This document shows positions 14,081 through 23,237 of a stretch of 64,000 bases of DNA, in pieces. Where the stretch lies: the NCBI RefSeq assembly GCF_013044515.1, contig NZ_JABEPR010000002.1:434001-498000 (forward strand), given 5' to 3'. The notes beneath the pieces are model-generated. The model did not search any database. It was not told the DNA's origin and saw nothing but the letters and a program-made list of their open reading frames with translations. Numbering within the stretch: the first letter of the stretch is position 1; the number at the start of each line of letters is the position of its first letter. Made by a program: the position numbers and the translations under genes. The DNA comes from Sphingomonas sp. ID1715. Lineage in GTDB: Bacteria; Pseudomonadota; Alphaproteobacteria; Sphingomonadales; Sphingomonadaceae.

Positions 14081-16969
14081 CTACATTTTATAGCTCAGCC
14101 GCACATAGCCGAACTGCCCCGGCACGTCATAGGTGGTCGGGTCATAGTTGTTCAGGCTGCAGGACACGCAGGGCGGCGGAGCCGTGTCGAACACGTTGTT
14201 CACCCCCAGCGTCAGCGCGAACCGCCGGTCGGCGAAGCCCGGGCTGAACGTCAGTTGCACGTCTCCGTAGAACTTGCTGTTCAGCTTGGCGGGCAGGCCG
14301 GTGTTGGAGTCGATCTCCGTGACCGAGTCGATGTACCGGCTGGTGAAGGACGCCCGCACCATGTCGTTCAACGACCAGTCGATCGTCGCATTGCCCTTGA
14401 ACTTGGGAAAGGCCTGGTCCGGGCTGCCCCGTTCCGTGCCCTTGCGGTCGATCACGACAAAGCCGTTCGACGCCGACAGCACATATTTCAGCAACCAGGT
14501 CGCGTTCGCCGACAGCCCGAAGGTGCCGATCCCGGTCTCAGGCGTGCGATAGTTCATCGTCACATCAAGGCCGCGAGTCTTGATGCTATCCAGATTCTGC
14601 AAGGTTCCGCTGATCTGGTTGATGAAGCCGTTGGCTGTCCGCGTCACCAACGCGCAGCTCGGCGCGTCGCCCCGCACCGCGCAATTGTTGAGCGTCAGGT
14701 TCGGATCGACCGCGCCGATCGCCTTGCGCACGCGAATGTCATAGTAATTCGCCTCGATGCTGAAGTTGGAGGCAAAGCCGCTCTCCCGCGCCCACAGCGG
14801 CGCATAGACCGCGCCGAAGGTCAGGTTCTTGGACGTCTCCGGCTTCAGGTTGCGATTGCCCTGGGTGATGACCGGCAGCTGGCCCGGCGGCTCGGCATAG
14901 CTGCCATCGGCCGGCACGCCGTTGGCGATGCAGTTGGCGCGCACGGTCGCATTGGTCTGGAACTGGCCTGACGGGTCGCTGGTGCAGGGATCGACGACCG
15001 GCAGGTCGAAGCGCGAGCGGCCGCCAAACAGCTCGCCCAGGCTCGGTGCACGGAAGCCGGTCGTATAGGCGCCGCGCAGCAGCAGGTCCTCGATCGGCTT
15101 CCACAGGCCGGTCGCGGTATAGGTCGTCTTCGATCCGCTGATCGAATAACGCGAATAGCGCACCGCCCCGTCGAACTCGAGCGAGTAGAAGAACGGCGTT
15201 TCCTTCAGGATCGGCACCCGCACTTCGCCATAGACTTCGTCCGTATGGTAACGGCCCCGCGCCGGCTGGGCGGGGATGTCGGCGCCGAGACCGGCCGAGA
15301 CGATCGGGTCCGGCGTGAACGACGCGCTCTGGATGCGGTGCTCATAGCCGATCGCGAAGCCAACCGGACCTGCCGGCAGGTCGGCGAACTCGCCGCTCAG
15401 GTTTGCGGTGTAATCGTAAAGCGTCTGGTTGCTCTTGTCCCGCTCGGTAAAGCCGATGAAGGCGAGCATCTCGGGCGTGATCGAGCCGGCGCCGCCGAAC
15501 AAGTTCAGCGGCACGCAGGGGGCGGTGCAGTTGGCGATCGGGCCGATCGCCTGCGCCACCCGGTCGGCGCGCACGTTGCCGGTAAAGCTCTGATGGGCAT
15601 CGTTGACGCCGAACAGCGCATTCACGTCCCAATACCATTGATGCCCACCGACATCGAAGGAACCATCAAGGGTCGCGGTAGCCGACAGGGTGTCGACCCG
15701 CTGGTTGAAGGTCCGTTGCCCCGCCTCGACCAGCCGCCGCGCGATGAACGAGTAATTGGGCGTACGGCCATTGGGCGTGCCGTTCGGATTGAGGCCGGAT
15801 TCCAGCGTCACGCCAAACGGGTTGAACGGGTTGGTCGCGTCGAACGACAGCGTGTCGAACAGGCTGCCCGCGCCATTGCCCGCGTCGGGTCCGATGAACA
15901 AAGGCTCGAACGCCGCCTGGTTCTGCGACTTGCGGTGGTTGTAGGTCGCTTTCACGCGAAGGTTGATGCTGTCGCTCAGTTCCTGGCGGAAGCTCAGCCA
16001 GGCGCCATAGCGCTCGCTCGGCGTCAGCAGATAGTTGAACGGCGCGAAGTTGAACCGGTCGGCGGCAGTGAAGGGCCGCAGTTCGGCGAAGGTCGGCGTC
16101 GAATCGGGTGGTCCAGAGATGGTCTGGTTGCGGCTGATGCCGCCCACGCGCGTCAGGAAGCGACCATTGACCGCGGCGCTCGAACAGCCGCCGACCGGGT
16201 CGGTGCAGCTCGTCTGGCCGGGGTTCGGGAACTGCGAAATGGCACGGTCGCCGGACCGTACCGGTTCCTGCTTCACATAGCTGGCGCCGAACACCAGGTT
16301 GGTCCGCTCACCCTTGATGCCGTAGCTGACATCGGCATTCCAGGTGTCCCCATCGCCTTCGCCCAGGAAGGTGCCGAACTGGGCCGAGGCGCGCAGCCCC
16401 TCCTGCTGGGACACGGTGATGACGTTGACCACGCCCGCGATCGCGTCGGAGCCGTATAGTGGGGATGCACCCGCCTGCAGCACTTCGATCCGCTCGATCT
16501 GGCTGTTGGGGATCGTATTGAGGTCGACCGTGGCCGGGATGCCGCTGGCGCTGGTACCGTTCACCCAGCGCAGCCCGTCGACCAGCACCAGAGTGCGCTT
16601 GGCCGACAGATAGCGGAGATCGATTTCGGCCGACCCCGCGCCTACGCCGCCGCCGTCCGGCGGGTTGCCGAGATTGCCCGAGTTGTTGACCTTTGTGTTG
16701 AGACCGCCCGATGCAGACGGCAGCCGCTGCAATATGTCGGCTGCCGAGGTCAGGCCGGTCTGCGCCAGCGCGTCCTGGTCGAGGGTCACCACCGGCGAGC
16801 TCTGGTTCAGCGGGTCCTGGCGGATGCGGGATCCGGTGACGACGATCGTCCCGCTCTCGGCCTCGGCGCTGGGCGCCGTCTGCACCGCCTGGCCGAATGC
16901 CGGCTGCGTGATGCTCAATGACAGCACCGCCAGGGCCGATCCGCCCAGCAGCATTCTCGAAACGCGCAT
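14081..16969 (-). CDS. TonB-dependent outer membrane receptor
   Basis: The 962-residue protein starts at ATG 16969, with GGAGGAG four bases upstream. It has a signal peptide (about residues 1-27, ending AFGQA), then TIVVTGSRIRQDPLNQSSPV, the TonB box and plug start. The plug domain (about 45-165) contains RTLVLVDGLRW and IERIEVLQAGASPLYGSDA. A large 22-stranded barrel ends in FGYVRLSYKM with no unusual extension. Such receptors import siderophores, cobalamin or plant-derived oligosaccharides; the substrate is not deducible. It is read in the same direction as trigger factor, 140 bp downstream of it. No transport partner genes are adjacent. Confidence 0.93.
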   Translation of the reverse strand: MRVSRMLLGGSALAVLSLSITQPAFGQAVQTAPSAEAESGTIVVTGSRIRQDPLNQSSPVVTLDQDALAQTGLTSAADILQRLPSASGGLNTKVNNSGNLGNPPDGGGVGAGSAEIDLRYLSAKRTLVLVDGLRWVNGTSASGIPATVDLNTIPNSQIERIEVLQAGASPLYGSDAIAGVVNVITVSQQEGLRASAQFGTFLGEGDGDTWNADVSYGIKGERTNLVFGASYVKQEPVRSGDRAISQFPNPGQTSCTDPVGGCSSAAVNGRFLTRVGGISRNQTISGPPDSTPTFAELRPFTAADRFNFAPFNYLLTPSERYGAWLSFRQELSDSINLRVKATYNHRKSQNQAAFEPLFIGPDAGNGAGSLFDTLSFDATNPFNPFGVTLESGLNPNGTPNGRTPNYSFIARRLVEAGQRTFNQRVDTLSATATLDGSFDVGGHQWYWDVNALFGVNDAHQSFTGNVRADRVAQAIGPIANCTAPCVPLNLFGGAGSITPEMLAFIGFTERDKSNQTLYDYTANLSGEFADLPAGPVGFAIGYEHRIQSASFTPDPIVSAGLGADIPAQPARGRYHTDEVYGEVRVPILKETPFFYSLEFDGAVRYSRYSISGSKTTYTATGLWKPIEDLLLRGAYTTGFRAPSLGELFGGRSRFDLPVVDPCTSDPSGQFQTNATVRANCIANGVPADGSYAEPPGQLPVITQGNRNLKPETSKNLTFGAVYAPLWARESGFASNFSIEANYYDIRVRKAIGAVDPNLTLNNCAVRGDAPSCALVTRTANGFINQISGTLQNLDSIKTRGLDVTMNYRTPETGIGTFGLSANATWLLKYVLSASNGFVVIDRKGTERGSPDQAFPKFKGNATIDWSLNDMVRASFTSRYIDSVTEIDSNTGLPAKLNSKFYGDVQLTFSPGFADRRFALTLGVNNVFDTAPPPCVSCSLNNYDPTTYDVPGQFGYVRLSYKM

Positions 16970-17112
16970 GAAACTCCTCCCAACCTCTTGCGGGCAGGAG
17001 TCTAGGCGAGCGCGGAGTCGGGCGGAACCGTGCCAATGCGGCACGATTCCGATTTCCCAACGACCGTTGCGTAAATGTTACAAAATGTTGCTGGGCCGCT
17101 AACCAGCCGTGC

Positions 17113-18711
17113 TTATTCGACGGCCTTCTTCGCGCGCTTCGGCTTGGCGGGCGCCGCCTCGGCTTCGACGCTCGGCGCGACTTCGGCCGCCGGCTCGGCA
17201 GCCTTTTTCGCACGCTTCGGCTTCACCGCCGCTTCGACCTGAGCCTCTTCGGCGACCGCTGCTGCGGCATCGGCCTTGGCAGCCTTGCCGGCCTTCTTCT
17301 TCGGCGCGGGCTTGGCTTCGGCGGCGTGGTCGTGATCGTGATGATCATGGCCGCAGCCGGGGCCGTGGACATGGCCGTCCTCGTCCGCCTCGATCTCGGC
17401 TTCGATCTCGGCGCGGGTCACGCTCCGCTCGCTGACCTCTGCCTTCGAGAACAGGAAATCGACGACCTTGTCCTCAAACAGGGGCGCGCGCAGCTGGGCG
17501 GCAGCCATCGGCTCGTTGCGGATATACTGGACGAACTTGTCGCGGTCTTCCGGCCGGTACTGCTGCGCCGCCTGGGCGACGAGCATGTTCATCTCTTGGC
17601 TGGTAATCTCGACACCATTTTTGTTGCCGATCTCCGACAGCAGCAGCCCCAGGCGCACGCGGCGCTCGGCGATGCGGCGATAATCGTCGCGATCCGATTC
17701 CATTTCCTTGCGCGCGGCTTCCGGATCGGCCTCGTGGCTGGCTTCATGCTCCAGCTGCGCCCAGATCTGGTTGAACTCCGCTTCGACCATCGACGGCGGC
17801 ACTTCGAAGTCATGCGAAGCGGCGAGCTGGTCGAGCAGCTTACGCTTCATATGGGTGCGGGTGAGCTGGTTATGCTCCTGCTCCAGCTGGCCCTTCACCA
17901 GCTCCTTCAGCTTGTCGATGCCGTCCAGGCCCAGTTGCTTGGCGAACTCGTCGTCAAGCGTGGTTTCCTTCGGCGTGCGGACCTCGTTGACCGTTACTTC
18001 GAACTTGGCCGCCTTGCCGGCCAGGTGCTTGGCGCCATAGTCCTCGGGGAAAGTGACGTTGACCGTCTTCTGGTCATTGGCCTTCGCGCCGACGAGCTGG
18101 TCCTCGAAGCCCGGGATGAACTGGCCCGAACCGAGCTCCAGCGACACGCCTTCGCCCTTGCCGCCCTCGAACTCGACGCCGTCGACCGAGCCGACAAAGT
18201 CCATCACGACCAGATCGCCGGTCTTCGCCTTGTAGGTCGGCTTGGCAGCTGCCTCGAACTGCTTGTTGCTGCCGGCGATGCGCTTCAGCGTTTCGTCGAT
18301 CTCGGCATCCTCGACCGGCACGGTCAGCCGCTCCAGCTTCAGCCCGTCGATCGCCGCTTCCGGCACCTGCGGCAGCACTTCGAGCGTCACCTTGACCTCG
18401 GCATCCTTGCCGGGCTCGAAGCTCTCGTCGAGCTCGACCGAAGGCTGCATTGCGGGGCGGAGCTGCTTTTCGGCGATCAGCTGCTGCACGCCTTCCTGCA
18501 CGGCGGTTTCGAGTGCCTGCTGCTGCAGCGCGGGGCCGTGCATCTTGCGGACGAGGTTCGCCGGCACCTTGCCGGGACGGAAGCCCGGCATCTTGATCTG
18601 CGGCGCGACCTTCTTGATCTCGCCATCGACACGGGCATCGATGTCCTTGGCGGCAATCTTCAGCGTGTATGCCCGCTTCAGGCCCTCGTTCAACGTCTCG
18701 ACAGTCTGCAT
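17113..18711 (-). CDS. tig: Trigger factor with a His-rich and Lys-rich C-terminal tail
   Basis: The 532-residue protein is trigger factor, the ribosome-bound chaperone and prolyl isomerase. Domain 1 (1 to about 115) has the ribosome-binding loop GFRPGKVPANLV. The FKBP domain (about 163-245) begins GDLVVMDFVGSVDG, and the chaperone domain follows to about 440. Beyond that lie about 90 residues absent from the E. coli protein: a His cluster (HVHGPGCGHDHHDHDH) and then an Ala/Lys/Pro-rich tail with KPKRAKK twice, like histone H1. The His cluster could bind metal, and the basic tail could bind nucleic acid. tRNA-Leu lies just upstream on the same strand. Confidence 0.95.
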   Translation of the reverse strand: MQTVETLNEGLKRAYTLKIAAKDIDARVDGEIKKVAPQIKMPGFRPGKVPANLVRKMHGPALQQQALETAVQEGVQQLIAEKQLRPAMQPSVELDESFEPGKDAEVKVTLEVLPQVPEAAIDGLKLERLTVPVEDAEIDETLKRIAGSNKQFEAAAKPTYKAKTGDLVVMDFVGSVDGVEFEGGKGEGVSLELGSGQFIPGFEDQLVGAKANDQKTVNVTFPEDYGAKHLAGKAAKFEVTVNEVRTPKETTLDDEFAKQLGLDGIDKLKELVKGQLEQEHNQLTRTHMKRKLLDQLAASHDFEVPPSMVEAEFNQIWAQLEHEASHEADPEAARKEMESDRDDYRRIAERRVRLGLLLSEIGNKNGVEITSQEMNMLVAQAAQQYRPEDRDKFVQYIRNEPMAAAQLRAPLFEDKVVDFLFSKAEVSERSVTRAEIEAEIEADEDGHVHGPGCGHDHHDHDHAAEAKPAPKKKAGKAAKADAAAAVAEEAQVEAAVKPKRAKKAAEPAAEVAPSVEAEAAPAKPKRAKKAVE

Positions 18712-18763
18712 GTCTCGCCTTCAAGAATTCGTGTGAGAGTCCGGTGCTTTGAGCTGCGGGGAT

Positions 18764-18848
18764 TGGTGCGGGCGAAGGGACTCGAACCCCCACATCTTGC
18801 GATGCCAGAACCTAAATCTGGTGCGTCTACCAATTCCGCCACGCCCGC
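18764..18848 (-). tRNA. tRNA-Leu (anticodon UAG)
   Basis: Read on the minus strand, the 85 bases start GCGGGCG and end CGCCCGCACCA with an encoded CCA. The anticodon stem CCAGA/TCTGG holds the loop TTTAGGT, giving UAG, which reads CUN codons. The T-loop GGTTCGAGTCC is standard and a class II variable arm is present. Confidence 0.95.
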
Positions 18849-18942
18849 GGCCGGACCGCCGGTCGCGGGCGTCTATACCAGCCCATCCTATTGAGCAACC
18901 CGCTACGGGCGCATGCGTTTGCGCGTGAAACAGGAGAGCAGC

Positions 18943-19107
18943 ATGGCCACCATCCCGCCGCCCCAGAATATCCCCGAAACCGAACCGATCAGCCCAGAGC
19001 AGGCGCCCGACGAAATCGGCGCACCTCCGCCCGACATCGATATCCCCGATCCGGGCGATGCGAGCGACACTCCTGGCCTGGCTGAAAGCCAGGCGCATCC
19101 GAGCTAG
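18943..19107 (+). CDS. Small Pro/Asp-rich protein, unknown function
   Basis: The 54-residue product (MATIPPPQNIPETEPISPEQ at its start) is acidic and proline-rich with no hydrophobic core, so it is probably disordered. ATG 18943 has CAGGAGAG five bases upstream, a better start than the GTG/ATG codons further up. It ends four bases before the stop of the next gene on the other strand. No family is recognised, though short acidic proteins of this kind are common in sphingomonads. Confidence 0.55.
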   Translation: MATIPPPQNIPETEPISPEQAPDEIGAPPPDIDIPDPGDASDTPGLAESQAHPS

Positions 19108-19111
19108 TCCG

Positions 19112-19297
19112 TTAGCGGAACCATTCGCGGTTGCGTTTGATGGCGGAGTGCATCGCGCCGTAATTGTAGCGCGGCTCCTTCGGCTGCTCGCCGTCTTCCG
19201 GCTCGTTCTGCAGATCGCTATCGGGGTCACCGATAAACGGCTCGAACGGATCGGCGGCAAAGCCGAAGCCATAGGGGGCTTTCGAATAGGCGCTCAT
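19112..19297 (-). CDS. Small conserved-looking protein, unknown function
   Basis: The 61-residue product begins MSAYSKAPYGFGFAADPFEP and has an acidic middle and a basic end (SAIKRNREWFR). There is no signal or membrane segment. AGGA stands about nine bases before the ATG. It converges with the small acidic gene at 18943 with only four bases between their stops. No function can be assigned. Confidence 0.5.
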   Translation of the reverse strand: MSAYSKAPYGFGFAADPFEPFIGDPDSDLQNEPEDGEQPKEPRYNYGAMHSAIKRNREWFR

Positions 19298-19386
19298 CGT
19301 CCAGCATCCTGATTGCGTGCGGCAGGCAGGATAGACTCGTTACGCTTCGGAAAGGTTAATCCGCTCATAACCTTGAAAAGCCTGGG

Positions 19387-20622
19387 CTAATCCGACGCGC
19401 GGACGAGCAGCTCCCGCGCCGGTCCATGCCCCAGAAAGGTGGACGGACTCGCGCTCGCCCCATAGGCGCCGGCCAGGAAGATCGCGATCAGGTCGCCAAC
19501 CTTGGCGTGGGGCAGCGCGACCTGGTCGCCCAACCGGTCGAGCGGCGTGCACAGGCAGCCGCAGACATTGACGGTCTCTTCCGGCTCGGCGCCGAAGCGG
19601 TCGGCGACCGCGATCGGGTAATTGCGCCGGACCACCGTCCCGAAATTGCCCGAGGCGGCGAGCTGATGATGCAGGCCGCCATCGACGATCAGGAAGATCT
19701 GGCCGCCGCTCTCCTTCCGGTCGACGATTCGCGTCAGATAGACGCCCGCCTCACCCACCAGCCAGCGCCCCAGCTCCAGGCAGAAGCCGGTCTCGCGCAG
19801 CACCGCCGGACGTGCTTCGTAAGCCTCGACCAGCGCCGCGCCGATCCGCTCCACGTCCAGCACCTGGTCGCCGCCGAAATAGGGAATGCCGAAGCCGCCG
19901 CCGAGGTTGAGCCGCCTGGGCTGTACGCCCGCCGCGTCCGACAGCCGCGCCGCCAGCGCGATCGTCGCCGCCTGCGCCTCGATGATCGCGTCGGCGTCGA
20001 GCGACTGGGAGCCGGCAAAAATGTGGAAGCCGCGAAACGCCGCGCCCGCCGCGACCAGCCGCCGCACCAGCGCCGGCACCCGTTCGGCATCCACCCCGAA
20101 CGGCTTGGCGCCGCCCCCCATGCGCATGCCGGAGCCGCGCAGCTCGAAATCGGGATTGACCCGCACCGCTAGCTGCGGCGTCTTGTCGAGCCGTGCGGCA
20201 ATGGCGAGCACCCGCTCCGCCTCCCCTTCGGACTCGAGGTTGATCGGCACGCTCTGACCGATCGCCAGCTCCAGCTCGCTGTCGCGCTTGCCGGGCCCCG
20301 CGAAGGACAGGCAGTCCGGCGTCACCCCCGCGCCGAGCGCGACCAGCGCCTCGCCGATCGACGCGACGTCGATGCCGTCGACCAGCGGCGCGATGCCCTT
20401 GACCAGCTCGACGAACGGATTGGCCTTGAGCGCATAATGAAGGTCGATGCCGGGAAACGCGGCGCGGAACCGGGCGACCCGCCGCTCCACCACGTCCATG
20501 TCATAGACGAACAGCGGCGTGTCGCCGGCGCGCGCGACCAGCGACTCCGCCGTCTCGCCGCCGATCGCCAACCGCCCGGCCCGCGGTACGAAGTCGGCGG
20601 GGATGGGACCGATCGGCTTCAC
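19387..20622 (-). CDS. PLP-dependent decarboxylase, exosortase A system-associated
   Basis: The 411-residue protein is a fold-type III decarboxylase related to diaminopimelate and ornithine decarboxylases. The PLP lysine lies in HYALKANPFVELVKGI, the phosphate-binding glycines in LGGGFGIPYFGG, and the active-site Cys in NVCGCLCTPLDRLGD. This subtype is found beside exosortase genes and an AMP ligase, as here. It starts at GTG 20622, overlapping the ligase stop by four bases (GTGA), so the two are co-translated. The amino acid decarboxylated is unknown. Its product may be loaded by the ligase onto the carrier protein encoded at 23238. Confidence 0.9.
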   Translation of the reverse strand: MKPIGPIPADFVPRAGRLAIGGETAESLVARAGDTPLFVYDMDVVERRVARFRAAFPGIDLHYALKANPFVELVKGIAPLVDGIDVASIGEALVALGAGVTPDCLSFAGPGKRDSELELAIGQSVPINLESEGEAERVLAIAARLDKTPQLAVRVNPDFELRGSGMRMGGGAKPFGVDAERVPALVRRLVAAGAAFRGFHIFAGSQSLDADAIIEAQAATIALAARLSDAAGVQPRRLNLGGGFGIPYFGGDQVLDVERIGAALVEAYEARPAVLRETGFCLELGRWLVGEAGVYLTRIVDRKESGGQIFLIVDGGLHHQLAASGNFGTVVRRNYPIAVADRFGAEPEETVNVCGCLCTPLDRLGDQVALPHAKVGDLIAIFLAGAYGASASPSTFLGHGPARELLVRASD

Positions 20623-22184
20623 GCGCCATGCTCGGCGCGGAGCGCATTGCGGTCGATCTTGCCGTTGGGCGAGCGCGGCAGCGCGTCCAGCCAGACGATC
20701 CGGCCCGGCTGCATGAAGCCGGGAAGCTCACGTTTCAGCGCCATACGCAGCTCGCCCTCGGCCTTTCCGTCGCCGCGCGCAACCAGCAGGATCGCCTGGC
20801 CCAGCTTCGGGTCGGGCACGCCGAAGGCCGCCACTTCCAGGACGAGGCCGGTGGCGGCGACGGCTTCCTCGATCTCGGTCGGGCTCACCCGGTTGCCGGA
20901 GGTCTTGATCATCTCGTCGGCGCGCCCGACGAAACGCAGCAGCCCGTCGGCTCCGCGCACCACCGTGTCACCGGACCAGACCGCCGTTCCGCCATAGCGC
21001 GACGCGGAAGGTGCCGGCCGAAAGCGCACGGCAGTCCGCTCCGGATCCTGCCAATAGCCCTGGGCCACCAGCGGACCGCAATGGACCAGCTCGCCCGGCT
21101 CGCCCGGACCGCACAGGCTGCCGTCGGCGCGCACGACGAGGACCTCGGCAAAGGGGATCGCATCACCGATCGCCGTCGGATGGTCGTCGATCAACTTAGG
21201 ATCGAGATAGGTCGAGCGAAACGCCTCGGTCAGCCCGTACATCGCGTAGAGATCGGCGGCCGGGAACAGGGCGCGCAGCCGCCGCACCAGCGGCTCGGTG
21301 AGCGCACCGCCGCTGTTGGTCAATCTCCTCAAGGTCGTGGTTTCGGGCCAACTGGCCTCGCTTAGCTGCAGCCAGAGCGGCGGCACGCCCGCGAGCGTCG
21401 TAATCCGGTGCCGCTCGACCGCCTTCACCACGTCGCGCGGCGTCAGATAGTCGAGCGCCACCGCGCAGCCTCCCGCCGCCCAGGTCGAGAGCAGCTGGTT
21501 CTGCCCATAATCGAACGCGAACGGGAGCACGCACAAGGTGCGGTCCTCAGGCGTCAGCTGCAGGTAGCGCGCCACCGAAATCGCGCCGACCCAGAGGTTC
21601 GCCTGCGAAAGCATCACGCCCTTGGGCCGACCGGTGGACCCGGAGGTGTAGAGCAAGGCGGCTAAATCCTCCCCGGAACGGGGAGGGGGACCGCCGCGAA
21701 GCGGTGGTGGAGGGGGCCCAGCCAATTGCGCGAGAGGAGGGCCCCCTCCACCAGCCTTCGGCTGGTCCCCCTCCCCGTTCCGGGGAGGATCAAGCAGCAC
21801 TCGACACCCACCCGGCACATCCCCCGGCTCAAGCGTTCCAGCCCGTATCTCCTGCGTGACCAGCAGCCGCGCCCCGCTGTCCGTGAGGATATAGGCGACT
21901 TGCGCCCGCTTCAGCGCCGGGTTGATCGGCACATGCACCGCCCCCGCGCGCGGGGCGGCGAGCGGCATCAGGCAGGCGGTGACGGTCTTGGGGAGCCAGG
22001 TGGCCACCCGGTCGCCGGGCGTCACCCCTTGCGAGACCAGCCAGCCCGCCAGCGCCGCCACACGCTCCTCCAGCTCGGCATAGGTCAGCGTCTCGCCGCC
22101 GGCGATCAGCGCCGGCGCATCGGGCGCGCCGCAGCCGGTCAGCCGGTCGATCCGCTGCGCTTCGCCGCCTAACTCTTGCAACAC
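20619..22184 (-). CDS. Acyl-CoA ligase (AMP-forming), exosortase A system-associated, with an in-frame repeat
   Basis: The 521-residue enzyme activates a carboxylate as an adenylate. Motifs are ALLYTSGSTGRPKGVMLS for ATP binding, DLYAMYGLTEAFRSTYLD, and a C-terminal lysine in RSPNGKIDRNAL. The best start is GTG 22184; the frame extends much further upstream without family similarity. About 40 residues before the ATP motif (RNGEGDQPKAGGGGPPLAQL and on to PPPRSGE) are low complexity and encoded by an inserted inverted repeat (21666-21790). Without them the spacing is normal. It is co-translated with the PLP decarboxylase downstream and divergent from the GNAT gene. Confidence 0.88.
   Translation of the reverse strand: MLQELGGEAQRIDRLTGCGAPDAPALIAGGETLTYAELEERVAALAGWLVSQGVTPGDRVATWLPKTVTACLMPLAAPRAGAVHVPINPALKRAQVAYILTDSGARLLVTQEIRAGTLEPGDVPGGCRVLLDPPRNGEGDQPKAGGGGPPLAQLAGPPPPPLRGGPPPRSGEDLAALLYTSGSTGRPKGVMLSQANLWVGAISVARYLQLTPEDRTLCVLPFAFDYGQNQLLSTWAAGGCAVALDYLTPRDVVKAVERHRITTLAGVPPLWLQLSEASWPETTTLRRLTNSGGALTEPLVRRLRALFPAADLYAMYGLTEAFRSTYLDPKLIDDHPTAIGDAIPFAEVLVVRADGSLCGPGEPGELVHCGPLVAQGYWQDPERTAVRFRPAPSASRYGGTAVWSGDTVVRGADGLLRFVGRADEMIKTSGNRVSPTEIEEAVAATGLVLEVAAFGVPDPKLGQAILLVARGDGKAEGELRMALKRELPGFMQPGRIVWLDALPRSPNGKIDRNALRAEHGA
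21666..21790. repeat. 125-bp inverted repeat read in frame inside the acyl-CoA ligase gene
   Basis: The two arms start ATCCTCCCCGGAACGGGGAG on the left and end with the complementary sequence on the right, with inner hairpins at GCGAAGC and CTTCGG. The insert is translated through without a stop. Its layout is close to the repeat at 4829-4977. Confidence 0.8.
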
Positions 22185-22260
22185 CTGCCCTTCCCCGTCC
22201 AAACACGCGGCGAGCGGGGGATTAGCGCCTTTGTGGGTCACCGGGGAATATTTCGACTCG

Positions 22261-23226
22261 ATGCGCGCGGTGGAGCTGGCTGCTCGGGGCCGGCTGTCCA
22301 CCGCCGCCGAGCCGTTCGCGCGCCTCGACTGGTTCAAGAGAGTCTGGGCGCATGCCGCGCCGGGAGAACGCCCGCTGATCGCCCGCGCGCGAGCAGGCGC
22401 GGCTGAGGCGTGGCTCTTCCTTGCCCGTACCCGCCCCGCTCGCGCCGTGGCGACACCGGGCCCGCACTTTGCCCGCTTCGCCCCGATCTTCCTCGGCGAA
22501 CCCGATGAACCGCTGCAGCGCGCGCTGATCCGCGCCGCGGCGCGGCGTCTCCGCCTGTTCGGCCTGTCGCGCCTGTCCCTCGGGCCAATGCTGCCGGAGC
22601 ATGCAGCGCTGCTGGCAAGCGGCTTCCGCCGCGGCGGCTGGACCGTCGTCGAGCACGCCGCCGCGACGAGCTTTACGCTGGACGTGGGCGGCCGCCACTT
22701 CGAGGATGTTTGGGAAGGCTGTTCCGCCCGGCTGCACGAGCGCGTCGCGACGGGCGCGCGCCAATTGCATGTCGAAATCGCCGACCTTGTCACGCCGCGG
22801 CTGTGGGAAGAAGTCGAACTGCTGGGGGGCACCGACGCATTCCTGCGCGACCTGGGCCAGGACGCCACGCTCGACCGTACGCTCCGGCTCGGCATCGTCC
22901 GGGTCGGCGACGCGCCGGTGGCCGCCCAGCTCTGGACAGTGGAGCACGGCCATGCCTTCGCCCATTGGCGGGCCGAAGATCGCGCAGCGAGGCAGCTTTT
23001 CCCCGCAGACCAGCTGACTGCATCGATGCTGCGCTATGCGATCAACGTCGATCACGCCCAACATATCGATTTCGGCCAGGGCCGGGCGGCGGAACTGGGC
23101 GACTGGGCCGAGGAGCGGCGGGTGCTGCGCCGGCTGGAACTGTTCAACCCGCGCCGGCCGGCCGCCTGGGCGCCGGCGCTCGCCGCACGCGCCACGGCCC
23201 TTGTCCGCCGCCCCCAGCTCGACTAG
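22261..23226 (+). CDS. GNAT/FemAB-like acyltransferase of the exosortase module
   Basis: The 321-residue protein has the fold pattern of the BioF2/CelD-type GNAT family (Acetyltransf_6). An N-terminal domain (EPFARLDWFKRVWAHA) is followed by a second acyltransferase half around residues 190-290, with PVAAQLWTVEHGHAFAHWRA and HAQHIDFGQG, the usual signature. It starts at ATG 22261 (a TTG at 22231 is an alternative). The gene is divergent from the ligase, 76 bp away, and 11 bp upstream of the acyl carrier protein gene. It probably moves an acyl or aminoacyl group from the carrier protein to a sugar or lipid. That role is inferred from the neighbours. Confidence 0.75.
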   Translation: MRAVELAARGRLSTAAEPFARLDWFKRVWAHAAPGERPLIARARAGAAEAWLFLARTRPARAVATPGPHFARFAPIFLGEPDEPLQRALIRAAARRLRLFGLSRLSLGPMLPEHAALLASGFRRGGWTVVEHAAATSFTLDVGGRHFEDVWEGCSARLHERVATGARQLHVEIADLVTPRLWEEVELLGGTDAFLRDLGQDATLDRTLRLGIVRVGDAPVAAQLWTVEHGHAFAHWRAEDRAARQLFPADQLTASMLRYAINVDHAQHIDFGQGRAAELGDWAEERRVLRRLELFNPRRPAAWAPALAARATALVRRPQLD

Positions 23227-23237
23227 CGCGGCGCGCC

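Noticed and set aside
14081-16969. Assigning a specific substrate to the large TonB receptor
   Set aside because: There are no neighbouring transport or degradation genes, and the plug motifs are general.
17326-18894. A 522-codon plus-strand frame opposite trigger factor
   Set aside because: It is antisense to the whole tig gene and runs through the tRNA; the composition is that of a shadow frame.
22185-22895. A longer start for the acyl-CoA ligase
   Set aside because: The extra 237 codons are antisense to the GNAT gene and do not resemble the ligase family, which begins near GTG 22184.
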